A stretch of 64,000 bases of DNA from positions 1-64,000 of the forward strand of contig NZ_JAFCWM010000019.1 in assembly GCF_049897565.1 (NCBI RefSeq). Direction: 5' to 3'. The notes under the pieces were generated by a model. That model was given only the letters and a program-made list of their open reading frames with translations. It had not been told where the DNA came from and ran no database searches. The translations under genes were made by a program, and so were the position numbers. This stretch comes from JAFCUW01 sp049897565 (GTDB taxonomy: Bacteria > Pseudomonadota > Gammaproteobacteria > Burkholderiales > Burkholderiaceae_D). Shown piece by piece: positions 42,515-50,779 of this stretch. The first letter of the stretch is position 1; each line of letters starts with the position of its first letter.

Positions 42515-43525
42515 CTACAGCACGTGGGTGCCGATCCACCAGGCGATCGCAGCCATGAAGGCCGATGCGGGAATCGTGAAGATCCATGCCCACACGATGT
42601 TGCCCGCAACGCCCCAGCGCACAGCCGACATCTTCTGGGCCGAGCCGACGCCGACGATGGCGCCGGTGATCGTGTGGGTGGTCGATACCGGCACGCCCAT
42701 CGCGGTCGCGGCGAACAGCGTGATGGCGCCGCCGGTCTCGGCGCAGAAACCACCAACAGGCTTGAGCTTGGTGATCTTCTGGCCCATCGTCTTGACGATG
42801 CGCCAGCCGCCGAACAAGGTGCCGAAGCTAATCGCCGTGTAGCACGAGATGATGACCCACATCGGCGGCGCAGCGTCAGCCTTGGTAGAGACGCCGGCAA
42901 CGATCAACAGCATCCAGATGATGCCGATGGTCTTTTGCGCGTCGTTGCCGCCGTGACCGAGGCTGTAGGCAGCTGCCGACGCCATCTGCATGCGGCGGAA
43001 CCACGTGTCGACCTTGCGCGGCGTCGAGCGTACAAACAGCCACGACACGATCACCATGATGATCGAGCCTAGCAGAAAGCCCACCAGCGGCGAAATGACG
43101 ATGAACAGCACGGTCTTGAGCAGGCCGCTGCCGATCAGCGCGCCGGTGCCCGACTTTGCCACCGCGGCACCAACCAGGCCGCCGATCAGTGCGTGCGACG
43201 ACGACGACGGGATGCCGTAGTACCAGGTGATCAAATTCCAGATGATGGCGCCCACCAGCGCGCCAAAAATGACGTACTGATCAACCACGGCGGGGTCGAT
43301 CGTGCCCTTGCCCACCGTTGCCGCCACCTTCAGGCCAACGACGAAGATGGCGATAAAGTTGAAAACCGCCGCCATCGCCACCGCGGTCTGCGGTTTCAGC
43401 ACGCCCGTCGATACCACCGTCGCGATCGCATTGGCGGCATCATGGAAGCCGTTCATGAAGTCAAAAACCAGCGCAAGTCCAACCAGCAACACCAGCACCC
43501 ATATGCTCATTTGAAGAGTTTGCAT
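42515..43525 (-). CDS. pit: Low-affinity inorganic phosphate transporter, PiT family
   Basis: A 336-residue membrane protein with about ten helices. The two family signature repeats are FDFMNGFHDAANAIATVVS near the N-terminus and AYSLGHGGNDAQKTIGII in the middle, with the SSSHALIGGLVGAA and VPVSTTHTITGAIVG motifs. PiT proteins import metal-phosphate complexes with protons. It follows the DUF47 gene by 14 bases in one operon, a typical pairing. Confidence 0.95.
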   Translation of the reverse strand: MQTLQMSIWVLVLLVGLALVFDFMNGFHDAANAIATVVSTGVLKPQTAVAMAAVFNFIAIFVVGLKVAATVGKGTIDPAVVDQYVIFGALVGAIIWNLITWYYGIPSSSSHALIGGLVGAAVAKSGTGALIGSGLLKTVLFIVISPLVGFLLGSIIMVIVSWLFVRSTPRKVDTWFRRMQMASAAAYSLGHGGNDAQKTIGIIWMLLIVAGVSTKADAAPPMWVIISCYTAISFGTLFGGWRIVKTMGQKITKLKPVGGFCAETGGAITLFAATAMGVPVSTTHTITGAIVGVGSAQKMSAVRWGVAGNIVWAWIFTIPASAFMAAIAWWIGTHVL

Positions 43526-43539
43526 GTAGTGGCTTCCGC

Positions 43540-44166
43540 TTACGCGTTTTCGACGATGATGCCTTCGATGATGTTGGCAACATCTTCGCAGCGGTCGGTG
43601 ACGGTTTCCAGGATCTCGTAAATGGCTTTCAGCTTGATCAGGTTGCGCACGTCCGGCTCGTCGCGGAACAGCTTGGACATGGCAGCGCGCATCACGTGGT
43701 CGGCGTCCGATTCGAGGCGGTCGATCTCTTCGCAGATGGCGACGATCTTGTGCGAGTTGTCCATATTGTGCAGCAGGCCAACAGCTTGCTGCACCTTCTG
43801 GCAGCAGGCCAGGCACAGCTCGGCCAGGCGCTTCGCTTCCGGCGTGACCGCCTTCAGGTCGTACAGCGACACAGTCTGGGCCGCGTCTTCCATCAAATCG
43901 AGAATGTCATCCATGCGGGTGATCAGCTTGTGGATGTCGTCGCGGTCGATCGGCGTGATGAACGTCTTGTGCAGCATGTCCACCGTGGCGTAGGTGATCT
44001 TGTCGGCCTGCTTCTCGATGCCTTCGATCGCGTGCGTGCGGTTTTCCAGGTCGTCGAAGTTGGTCATGAGGCCGACCATCTCGTGGGCGCCCTTCACGCA
44101 CAACGCGGCGTGCTGATTAAACAAGTCAAAAAATTTGCCCTCGGTGGGCATCAAACGTCCAAACAT
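43540..44166 (-). CDS. DUF47/PhoU-like Pit accessory protein
   Basis: A 208-residue all-helical protein of the DUF47 (YkaA) family with PhoU-like acidic metal motifs: GIEKQADKITYATVDMLH, RDDIHKLITRMDDILDLMED and EEIDRLESDADHVMRAA. In other bacteria such proteins modulate Pit transport activity. The ATG at 44166 has a GGAG ribosome site and starts the conserved MFGRLMPTEGKFFDLF. It is the first gene of the two-gene phosphate operon. Confidence 0.93.
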   Translation of the reverse strand: MFGRLMPTEGKFFDLFNQHAALCVKGAHEMVGLMTNFDDLENRTHAIEGIEKQADKITYATVDMLHKTFITPIDRDDIHKLITRMDDILDLMEDAAQTVSLYDLKAVTPEAKRLAELCLACCQKVQQAVGLLHNMDNSHKIVAICEEIDRLESDADHVMRAAMSKLFRDEPDVRNLIKLKAIYEILETVTDRCEDVANIIEGIIVENA

Positions 44167-44233
44167 TGTATTCTCCGTTAGTCGTACTGAGATTGCTCGG
44201 GCACGCCGCACGTCGCAGCGTCACCTCTTGGTT

Positions 44234-45619
44234 TTAGTCGCCCTGGTAGAGCGCCAGGCCGCCGCTGTAATTGCCGAACTTGGTGTATTGCCCGATCCAG
44301 GTCAGGCGCACCGCGCCGATCGGACCGTTACGCTGTTTGCCGATAATGATTTCGGCGGTGCCCTTGTCGGGCGAATCCGGGTTGTACACTTCGTCGCGGT
44401 ACAGGAAGATGATGACGTCGGCATCCTGCTCGATAGCGCCCGATTCGCGCAAGTCGGACATGATCGGCCGCTTGTTCGGACGCTGCTCGAGCGAGCGGTT
44501 CAGCTGCGACAGTGCGATCACCGGGCAGTGCAGTTCCTTGGCGAGACCTTTCAGGCCGCGCGAGATTTCGGAAATCTCGGATGCCCGGTTGTCGCCGGGC
44601 TGGTTGCCGGTCATCAGCTGCAGGTAGTCGACGATGATCAGGCCGAGCTTGCCGCACTGGCGCGACAGGCGGCGCGAGCGGGCGCGCAGCTCGATCGAGT
44701 TGAGCGCCGGCGTCTCGTCGATGTAGAGCTGGGCATCGTTCATCTTCTGGATGGCGTGCGTCAGGCGCGGCCAGTCTTCGTCATTGAGCTTGCCGGTGCG
44801 CAGGCGATGCTGGTCGAGCTGGCCGACCGAGCCGAGCATACGCATCGCCAGCTGGGTGCCCCCCATCTCCATCGAGAACACGGCCACCGGCAGGCCGGAG
44901 TCGATGGCGACGTTCTCGCCGATGTTGATCGAGAACGCCGTCTTGCCCATCGACGGACGCCCGGCGACGATCACCAGGTCGCCCGGCTGCAGGCCGGAGG
45001 TCATGCGGTCGAGGTCGATGAAGCCGGTCGGCACGCCGGTGATCTCGCTCTGGTTGTCGCGGCTGTAGAGCTCGTCGATGCGCTCGACCACCTGGGTCAG
45101 CAGCGGCTGCACCGCGACCCAGCCCTGGGCGCCGCGCGAACCTTCTTCGGCAATCGCAAAAATCTTCGACTCCGCTTCGTCGAGCATCTGCTTGACTTCC
45201 TTGCCTTGCGGATTGAACGCGTTGCCTGAAATCTCGTCGGCCACGGTGATCAGCTTGCGCAGGATGCCGCGGTCGCGCACGATCTCGGCGTAGCGGCGGA
45301 TGTTGGCCGCCGACGGCGTGTTCTGCGCCATCGCGTTGAGGTACTGCAGGCCACCGACGTCGTCGGCCTTGCCCATGTTGGTGAGCGCCTCGTAGACTGT
45401 GATGACGTCGGCCGGGCGCGCGGCATTGATCAGCTTGACGAGTTGCTCGAAGATGATGCGGTGATCGTAGCGGTAAAAATCGTCGGCGTGCATGAAGTCG
45501 GCGATACGGTCCCACGCAGCATTATCGCGCAGCAGGCCGCCGATAACGGACTGCTCTGCTTCGATGGAATGCGGCGGAATGCGGATGGCGTCGACTTGCG
45601 GATCGGAAGGGGCGTTCAT
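44234..45619 (-). CDS. dnaB: Replicative DNA helicase DnaB
   Basis: A 461-residue hexameric helicase. The N-terminal helical domain (EAEQSVIGGLLRDNAAWDRI) is followed by the linker and the RecA-like motor with Walker A GRPSMGKTAFS and Walker B LGLIIVDYLQLM. The arginine-finger region LNRSLEQRPNKRPIMSDLRE lies near the end. It unwinds DNA at the replication fork. It sits downstream of the rpsF-priB-rpsR-rplI operon, as in many betaproteobacteria, but a terminator between rplI and dnaB implies its own promoter. Confidence 0.98.
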   Translation of the reverse strand: MNAPSDPQVDAIRIPPHSIEAEQSVIGGLLRDNAAWDRIADFMHADDFYRYDHRIIFEQLVKLINAARPADVITVYEALTNMGKADDVGGLQYLNAMAQNTPSAANIRRYAEIVRDRGILRKLITVADEISGNAFNPQGKEVKQMLDEAESKIFAIAEEGSRGAQGWVAVQPLLTQVVERIDELYSRDNQSEITGVPTGFIDLDRMTSGLQPGDLVIVAGRPSMGKTAFSINIGENVAIDSGLPVAVFSMEMGGTQLAMRMLGSVGQLDQHRLRTGKLNDEDWPRLTHAIQKMNDAQLYIDETPALNSIELRARSRRLSRQCGKLGLIIVDYLQLMTGNQPGDNRASEISEISRGLKGLAKELHCPVIALSQLNRSLEQRPNKRPIMSDLRESGAIEQDADVIIFLYRDEVYNPDSPDKGTAEIIIGKQRNGPIGAVRLTWIGQYTKFGNYSGGLALYQGD

Positions 45620-45687
45620 GGCGCGAATTATACCCGCTCCGGATGGACAGGCCGCAATAATCGGCGAGAAATCGCTTTGGTACGGAC

Positions 45688-45713
45688 GTAAAAAAGCCGG
45701 GATGTACCCGGCT
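45688..45713 (-). terminator. Rho-independent terminator after rplI
   Basis: AGCCGGG (loop ATGTA) CCCGGCT stem at about 45695-45713, followed on the minus strand by a T6 run. It lies 70 bases past the rplI stop and separates the ribosomal operon from dnaB. Confidence 0.88.
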
Positions 45714-45782
45714 TCTTGACCGGATAACCCGGCATTATGGCGTCATCTCGCGGGCCCATGGCCTGCGCGACAAGCGCGATAT

Positions 45783-46235
45783 TTAAGCAGCTTCGCCGAC
45801 GACAGCGATGGTGATGTCGACGACGACGTCGGTGTGCAGTGCGACTGCAACAGCGTGGTCGCCAGTCGTCTTCAGCGGACCGTTCGGCAGGCGAACTTGT
45901 GCTTTCTCGACAGCGAAACCTTGCTTCGTCAGCGCTTCAGCGATGTCGAAGTTGGTCACCGAACCGAACAGACGGCCATCGACGCCCGCTTTTTGCGCAA
46001 TCGAGATGGTCATGCCGCTCAGCTTCTCGCCTTGGGCTTGCGATGCGGCCAGCTTGGCTGCAGCAGCTTTTTCCAGCTCAGCGCGCTTGACTTCGAACTC
46101 GGCGATTGCCGAAGTCGTTGCGCGGCGAGCCATGCGTTGCGGGATCAGGAAGTTACGTGCGTAACCGTCTTTGACTTTGACGACGTCGCCGAGGTTGCCG
46201 ACGTTGACGACTTTATCTAACAGAATAACTTGCAT
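45783..46235 (-). CDS. rplI: 50S ribosomal protein L9
   Basis: A 150-residue protein with the L9 signature MQVILLDKVVNVGNLGDVVKVKDGYARNFLIPQ, a central helix, and a C-terminal rRNA-binding domain ending VVVDITIAVVGEA. It binds 23S rRNA at the base of the L1 stalk. Length and order (rpsF-priB-rpsR-rplI) are standard. TGGAG precedes the ATG. Confidence 0.98.
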   Translation of the reverse strand: MQVILLDKVVNVGNLGDVVKVKDGYARNFLIPQRMARRATTSAIAEFEVKRAELEKAAAAKLAASQAQGEKLSGMTISIAQKAGVDGRLFGSVTNFDIAEALTKQGFAVEKAQVRLPNGPLKTTGDHAVAVALHTDVVVDITIAVVGEAA

Positions 46236-46261
46236 ATTTTTCTCCAGGTTCTCTGCAACGC

Positions 46262-46552
46262 TTAAGCGTGGTGCAGGTCGGTGTAAGGCAGCAGCGCGAG
46301 GTAGCGGGCGCGCTTGATGGCGGTGTCAACCTGGCGCTGGTAGTGCGCCTTGGTACCGGTCAGGCGTGCTGGCATGATCTTGCCGTTTTCCTGGACGAAG
46401 TCTTTCAGGGTGTCGACGTCTTTGTAGTCGACCTGCTCGACGTTTGCTGCGGTGAAGCGGCAGAATTTCTTGCGCTTGAACAGTGGGTTCTGTTGTTTGC
46501 GTTTTTCTTTGAGCTTGAGCTTGTTCTTGTCGAACTTTTTACCGAATGCCAT
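46262..46552 (-). CDS. rpsR: 30S ribosomal protein S18
   Basis: A 96-residue protein with the typical KFCRFTAANVEQVDYKDVDT and LTGTKAHYQRQVDTAIKRAR motifs. It forms a heterodimer with S6 on the 30S platform. The N-terminus is longer and more basic than in E. coli (FGKKFDKNKLKLKEKRKQQN), a known trait of betaproteobacterial S18. CAGGAG precedes the ATG. Confidence 0.98.
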   Translation of the reverse strand: MAFGKKFDKNKLKLKEKRKQQNPLFKRKKFCRFTAANVEQVDYKDVDTLKDFVQENGKIMPARLTGTKAHYQRQVDTAIKRARYLALLPYTDLHHA

Positions 46553-46584
46553 TTGAGGCTCCTGTATCTAAAAATGTGCTCCGC

Positions 46585-46878
46585 TTAGGCGGCGGCACTA
46601 AAATCAATGATGTGAAACACCAACGCTTTGCTACTGCGACTCTTTTTGGCCAGAAAACCGGTGAACTGGTGTGCTGCGCCTAACTCGGCCCGGGAGAACC
46701 TGCCTGAAATCTCGCCCGCGGCGAACGCGGTGATGTCAAACTCGGTCAACCTGCTTACCCCTGCTTCCACCTGCTGCGAACTATGCGTCAGGGTGGCGGA
46801 CACGATCGGCACGCCGGCCGGGGTATAACGCAAAACGTCGCGCTCCGAAATATGGGCTACAAACTGAAGTTGATTCAC
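46585..46878 (-). CDS. priB: Primosomal replication protein N (PriB)
   Basis: A 97-residue single OB-fold protein with NQLQFVAHISERDVLRYTPAG and LTEFDITAFAAGEI. PriB helps restart stalled replication with PriA. It lies between rpsF and rpsR, its standard place. Translation starts at GTG 46878 (GTG AAT CAA). Confidence 0.93.
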   Translation of the reverse strand: MNQLQFVAHISERDVLRYTPAGVPIVSATLTHSSQQVEAGVSRLTEFDITAFAAGEISGRFSRAELGAAHQFTGFLAKKSRSSKALVFHIIDFSAAA

Positions 46879-46920
46879 TGGTGTGATTCACTTCGCCAGC
46901 TGAGGGTCTCTTGCCAAAAA

Positions 46921-47325
46921 TTAGGCAGCTGCTGGGGCTGGTGCTGCTGGAGCGGCTGCAGGAGCTGGCGCTTCCGAGCGGTGGCTCTTGGCTGCGTCTT
47001 CACGTTGTACCGACTTCATCATCGGCGACGGCGTGATTTCAGCCTTCTTCATCTTAACGGTGAGGTGACGCAGCACGGCATCATTGAATTTGAACGCGGT
47101 TTCGAGTTCCACGAGGGTCTCGTTGTCGCATTCGATGTTGATGCAGATGTAGTGCGCTTTAGGCAGCTTCTGGATCGAGTAAGCCATCTGACGACGGCCC
47201 CAGTCTTCGACGCGATGAATGTTACCGCCGCGTGCAGTGACGCTGGCTTTGTAACGTTCGATCATCGCCGGGACTTGCTCGCTTTGGTCCGGGTGGACGA
47301 TAAAAACGATTTCATAATGACGCAT
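46921..47325 (-). CDS. rpsF: 30S ribosomal protein S6
   Basis: A 134-residue protein with the S6 core MRHYEIVFIVHPDQSEQVPAM, then RVEDWGRRQMAYSIQKLPKAHY. The ~30-residue C-terminal tail is Ala/Pro-rich and low complexity, longer than in E. coli and lacking its glutamylated end. The ATG at 47325 follows AAGGAG. It is the first gene of the ribosomal operon and is preceded by a structured leader. Confidence 0.98.
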   Translation of the reverse strand: MRHYEIVFIVHPDQSEQVPAMIERYKASVTARGGNIHRVEDWGRRQMAYSIQKLPKAHYICINIECDNETLVELETAFKFNDAVLRHLTVKMKKAEITPSPMMKSVQREDAAKSHRSEAPAPAAAPAAPAPAAA

Positions 47326-47344
47326 GCATAACTCCTTAGGGACG

Positions 47345-47386
47345 TTTAAAACAAAAGCCCACCTCGGCGTCAAGACGAGTGTGGGA
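47345..47386 (-). promoter_or_regulatory. Candidate S6:S18-binding leader hairpin upstream of rpsF
   Basis: On the transcript, CCCAC-a-CUC-GUC, loop UU, GAC-GCC-GAG-GUGGG forms a stem with a three-base bulge (GCC). It is followed by UUUUGUUUU, 20 bases before the S6 ribosome site. Autoregulatory S6:S18 leaders are known to present a CCG-type bulge in such a hairpin. The match here is by eye only, and a simple attenuator is the alternative. Confidence 0.42.
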
Positions 47387-47473
47387 AGGGAAAGCCGGCA
47401 ATTATAGCGCGGAATGGGGCGGGCAGGCAAGCATCACCGCCGCCCGCGGAGGCGGAACGTGGCTTTCCGATCT

Positions 47474-47929
47474 TCAGGGGACGAAGTCGAAGTCGAACAA
47501 CTGATTCTGCGAATACGGATTGACCGTGGGGAAAGCTGATACGGACAACCCTGTTTCGTGCGCCGCCCGACGAACCGCGACCGGAAAAGCCTCTGCCACA
47601 TCCTGCATCACGGAGGGACGCAGGCTCGGGCTATCCTTGAGCAGCGCCTCGATTGCATCGCGCTGCTCAGTTAAAGTTGCCAACCAGCTTCCACCAATCC
47701 GATGGTGCTGGAACTGACACTTCAACAGGTGCATGAGCAAGACTTTGAGGCGACTCGCTAACTCCCTGCGTTCCTTGCTCATGGCCGCTCGCAGTTCCTC
47801 GATCAGATTTTCGACGTCGAGCAAGTGTAAATGCCCTTTCCGCAACAGCTCAATCTGGCGCCCATACCAGAGCACAAGATCCTGATCATATTCCGCGCAC
47901 GCCTTCTTCTTCGACTCGAGTTCCAACAT
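47474..47929 (-). CDS. DUF29 family protein
   Basis: A 151-residue helical protein of the DUF29 family: YDQDLVLWYGRQIELLRKGHL, LDVENLIEELRAAMSKERREL, then LKVLLMHLLKCQFQH. Family function is unknown. The ATG at 47929 has a near-consensus ribosome site (AAGGAGG); the longer open frame upstream has no support. It is divergent from lexA with 189 bases between. No toxin partner is visible. Confidence 0.88.
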   Translation of the reverse strand: MLELESKKKACAEYDQDLVLWYGRQIELLRKGHLHLLDVENLIEELRAAMSKERRELASRLKVLLMHLLKCQFQHHRIGGSWLATLTEQRDAIEALLKDSPSLRPSVMQDVAEAFPVAVRRAAHETGLSVSAFPTVNPYSQNQLFDFDFVP

Positions 47930-48015
47930 GGCTGCCTCCTTCCAATTCCACATTAGCACCCAAAGAAACCGCAGTCCAGCGTCACGCAGCCGCCTTTTGA
48001 TGCGTGAAATCGACC

Positions 48016-48040
48016 AAAAACCGGGTCTGACCCCGTTTTT
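48016..48040. repeat. Palindromic REP-like element upstream of lexA
   Basis: A near-perfect palindrome with the core GGGTC-T-GACCC flanked by A5 and T5. It lies between two divergent genes, so it is not a terminator for either. The GGGTC/GACCC core recalls the repeats around the RAYT gene at 3.9-5.3 kb. Confidence 0.55.
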
Positions 48041-48069
48041 GTGAACTTTCACTTGCATTGAGCGAAATA

Positions 48070-48085
48070 CTGTACAAAAATACAG
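48070..48085. promoter_or_regulatory. LexA-binding SOS box of lexA
   Basis: CTGTACAAAAATACAG matches the CTGT-N8-ACAG consensus exactly and lies 33 bases before the lexA ATG. It should mediate LexA autorepression. It may also affect the divergent DUF29 gene. Confidence 0.93.
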
Positions 48086-48118
48086 TCTGTTTATATAACC
48101 AGCCCTCGGGCAACGCCA

Positions 48119-48754
48119 ATGATCAAGCTCACCGCACGGCAAGAAGAGATCCTGAACCTGATCCGGGAAGCAATCGAAAACACCGGCTTTCCGCCGACGC
48201 GCGCCGAAATCGCCGCCGAACTGGGTTTCAAGTCGGCCAACGCCGCCGAGGAGCATTTGCAGGCACTGGCGCGCAAGGGCGCCATCGAGATTTCACCCGG
48301 CACGTCGCGCGGCATCCGCCTGATCGGTCCGGCCGTCGAGGCGAGCCCGATGCCGCCGCCGACCTTGATGATGGCGCTGCCGCTGGTTGGACGCGTCGCC
48401 GCCGGTTCGCCGATCCTGGCGCTGGAACATGTCGAGGCGACCTACAGCGTCGACCCTGCCATGTTCGCGTCGAAGCCGGATTACCTGCTGAAGGTGCGCG
48501 GCCTGTCGATGCGCGACGCCGGCATCATGGATGGCGACCTGCTGGCTGTGAAAAAAGTCGACACCGCCAAGAATGGGCAGATCGTGGTCGCGCGGATTGG
48601 CGACGACGTCACCGTCAAGCGCTACAAGAAAACCGGATCGCTGATCGAGCTGTTCCCGGAAAATCCGGACTTCAAGGTCATCAAGGTCGATCCGGCGGTG
48701 GACGATTTCACGCTTGAAGGCCTCGCCGTCGGGCTGATGCGCTCCTGGCACTGA
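48119..48754 (+). CDS. lexA: SOS repressor LexA
   Basis: A 211-residue repressor-protease. The N-terminal winged helix has LTARQEEILNLIREAIENTGF and RAEIAAELGFKSANAAEEHL. The Ala-Gly cleavage site is in GRVAAGSPILA. The Ser-Lys dyad is the Ser in VRGLSMRDAGIMDGDLL and the Lys in DDVTVKRYKK. RecA filaments trigger self-cleavage and induce the SOS response. The perfect SOS box upstream indicates autoregulation. Confidence 0.98.
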   Translation: MIKLTARQEEILNLIREAIENTGFPPTRAEIAAELGFKSANAAEEHLQALARKGAIEISPGTSRGIRLIGPAVEASPMPPPTLMMALPLVGRVAAGSPILALEHVEATYSVDPAMFASKPDYLLKVRGLSMRDAGIMDGDLLAVKKVDTAKNGQIVVARIGDDVTVKRYKKTGSLIELFPENPDFKVIKVDPAVDDFTLEGLAVGLMRSWH

Positions 48755-48775
48755 GCCGGGTTAACTAGCCAGCGC

Positions 48776-49508
48776 CTAGTTGTCGTACTTGCGCTTGGGT
48801 GTGACAGCGGGCATGCTCTTGACCAGTTCGTTGTGCTCTTTGACAAACTTATCGGTGGCGGCGCGCCAGGCGTCATAATCGGCCAGCACCAGCTTGGCGC
48901 TGATGCTGGCATCGGCGCCCATGCGCGTATGGACTTCGCCGAGGTAGGCCGTGGCGGCCTCGAGTTCCTGCTTGTTGAGCAGCTTTGAAATATCTTCCGG
49001 AATGCGCGTCGTCAGCGGCGCGCTGGCATTCAGGTTTGCCACAAAGCCATTGTTGCAATCCTGCCAGGTGGTCATCGCCGCCGCAACGCTGTTGATCTCG
49101 TCGTTCGCCTTCGATATTGCCGGTATGCGCGGCGCGGGGCACCGGAACTTGCCCGCCTTGAGGTCGGCGCCATCGTACTTCGACACCCAGTAATCAATAT
49201 CTGCGCGGCGCAGTTCGCGCTTCTTCATCACTTCCAGCGAGGCTGCGGCAGTCTTGTTGCCCTTCGCCGACGACTTCTTGAACCACGCATCGGCCTTCAC
49301 CAGGTCGATCGCTCCGGCTTCGCCGTACCAGTACATTTCGCCGAGATGCAATTGCGCCTCGGCGTTGCCGGCGTTGGCCAGCTTGGTGTAAAGCTGCAAT
49401 GCTTGTGGGAATGCCATCTTCTCGAACAAGGCGTTGGCATCGGCCAGTTCATCGGCATGGGCAACAGTGAAGAAAGCAAGAGCGAGCCAGAAGACGATTT
49501 TTTTTCAT
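48776..49508 (-). CDS. Secreted Sel1-like protein with a frameshift in an A8 tract of the signal peptide
   Basis: The frame encodes about 230 residues with a Sel1/TPR-like segment near the start (NAGNAEAQLHLGEMYWYGEAGAID, then AWFKKSSAKGNKTAA), followed by an unrecognised domain. Read back past 49429, the frame continues as a good signal peptide (KKIVFWLALAFFTVAHADE). It reaches the ATG at 49506-49508 only if one A is removed from an eight-A run (49498-49505 on the plus strand). With A8 the ATG frame stops after 20 codons. This may be slippage-controlled expression, a recent mutation or a sequencing error. It lies 17 bases beyond the upstream PLP-enzyme gene. Confidence 0.65.
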
Positions 49509-49525
49509 TTTTATCGCAGCAAGAA

Positions 49526-50770
49526 TTAAACAGGCTCCAGCGCACCCTGGAAGTCGGCCAGCAGGTCGGCCGTGTCCTCGATGCCGACCGACACGCGGAT
49601 CAGCGACTCGGCGATGCCCATGCTGGCGCGGCGCTCGGCGCCCATTTCGTAAAAGATCGTGTGGGCCACCGGAATGACCAGGGTGCGCGTGTCACCCAGG
49701 TTGCTCGCGGGGATCCCGATCCGCAGGCGGTTCAGGTAGTCGAAGCAGTCGATGCCATCGTTCAGCTCGAAGCTGAACAGCGAGCCGGCAGAGCGGAACA
49801 GTTCGCTCGTAATCGCATGCTGGGGATGCGACGCCAGCCCCGGATAATGCACGGCCGCCACGCGCGGATCAGCCTCGAGCATGCGTGCCAGCGCCAGCGC
49901 ATTGGCGCAGCTGCGTTCCATGCGCAGCGCCAGCGTTTCGGCGCCCACCGCGATGTGGTGCGCCGCTTCCGGTCCGAGCGATGCGCCGAAGTCGCGCAAG
50001 CCCTTGGCGCGAAGTTGCGCCATGCCCCACTGCGCCGGCGGATTGCGCTTGTAGTTGGCGGCGATGTGCGGATAGTTTGTCCAGTCGTAAGCGCCAGTGT
50101 CGGTCAGGCTGCCGCCGAGCGCAATGCCGTGGCCGCCGATCGACTTGGTCAGCGCGTTGACGACCAGGCCGGCGCCGACCGACTTCGGCCGGAACAGGTA
50201 AGGCGTCGTCATCGTGTTGTCGACAACGAACAGGATGCCGCGCTCGCGGCACAGCTGGCCAATGCGCACCAGGTCGGCGACCTGGGTGCGCGGATTGGCG
50301 ATCGTTTCGACGAACACAATGCGCGTTGCCGGCGTCAACGCCGCGGCAACATTGGCAACATCGGTGGCGTCGACAAACGCGACGTCGACGCCCTGCCCGG
50401 CAACCGTCTGCCACAGGCTGTTGGTGTTACCGAACAAGAAGGCGGACGAAACCACATGGTCGCCGGCGCGCAGCAGACCCTGGAACACCGCGCCGATCGC
50501 GCCCATGCCGGTGGCAAAGCACAAGGTCGCCACGCCGTCTTCCATGCGGGTAAGCTTGTCTTCCAGCGCCGCGACCGTCGGGTTGCCCTGGCGGCCGTAG
50601 CGGAAACCCGGCTCCTTGCCCTGGAACACAGACGCCAGCTGGCGCGCATCGGTGTAGCCGAACGCGACCGAGGTATGCACCGGCTTGTGCAGCGAACCAT
50701 GCTCGATCGGCTTTTGCCGGTCGTTGTGCAAGATGGTGGTGGTGAAGCCGAACTGTTTCTTGTCGCTCAC
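49526..50770 (-). CDS. Cys/Met-metabolism PLP enzyme (cystathionine gamma-synthase family)
   Basis: A 414-residue fold-type I PLP enzyme. The phosphate-binding YGRQGNPTVAALEDKL is present. CFATGMGAIGAVFQGLLRAGD is present, and the PLP lysine is in LVVNALTKSIGGHG. The C-terminal SNLGDTRTLVIPVAHT motif is family-typical. In betaproteobacteria the gene after purF is usually an O-succinylhomoserine sulfhydrylase (MetZ), a role that fits, but a methionine gamma-lyase-like activity cannot be excluded. It starts at GTG 50770, 9 bases after the purF stop. Confidence 0.9.
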   Translation of the reverse strand: MSDKKQFGFTTTILHNDRQKPIEHGSLHKPVHTSVAFGYTDARQLASVFQGKEPGFRYGRQGNPTVAALEDKLTRMEDGVATLCFATGMGAIGAVFQGLLRAGDHVVSSAFLFGNTNSLWQTVAGQGVDVAFVDATDVANVAAALTPATRIVFVETIANPRTQVADLVRIGQLCRERGILFVVDNTMTTPYLFRPKSVGAGLVVNALTKSIGGHGIALGGSLTDTGAYDWTNYPHIAANYKRNPPAQWGMAQLRAKGLRDFGASLGPEAAHHIAVGAETLALRMERSCANALALARMLEADPRVAAVHYPGLASHPQHAITSELFRSAGSLFSFELNDGIDCFDYLNRLRIGIPASNLGDTRTLVIPVAHTIFYEMGAERRASMGIAESLIRVSVGIEDTADLLADFQGALEPV

Positions 50771-50779
50771 GATGCCGCC

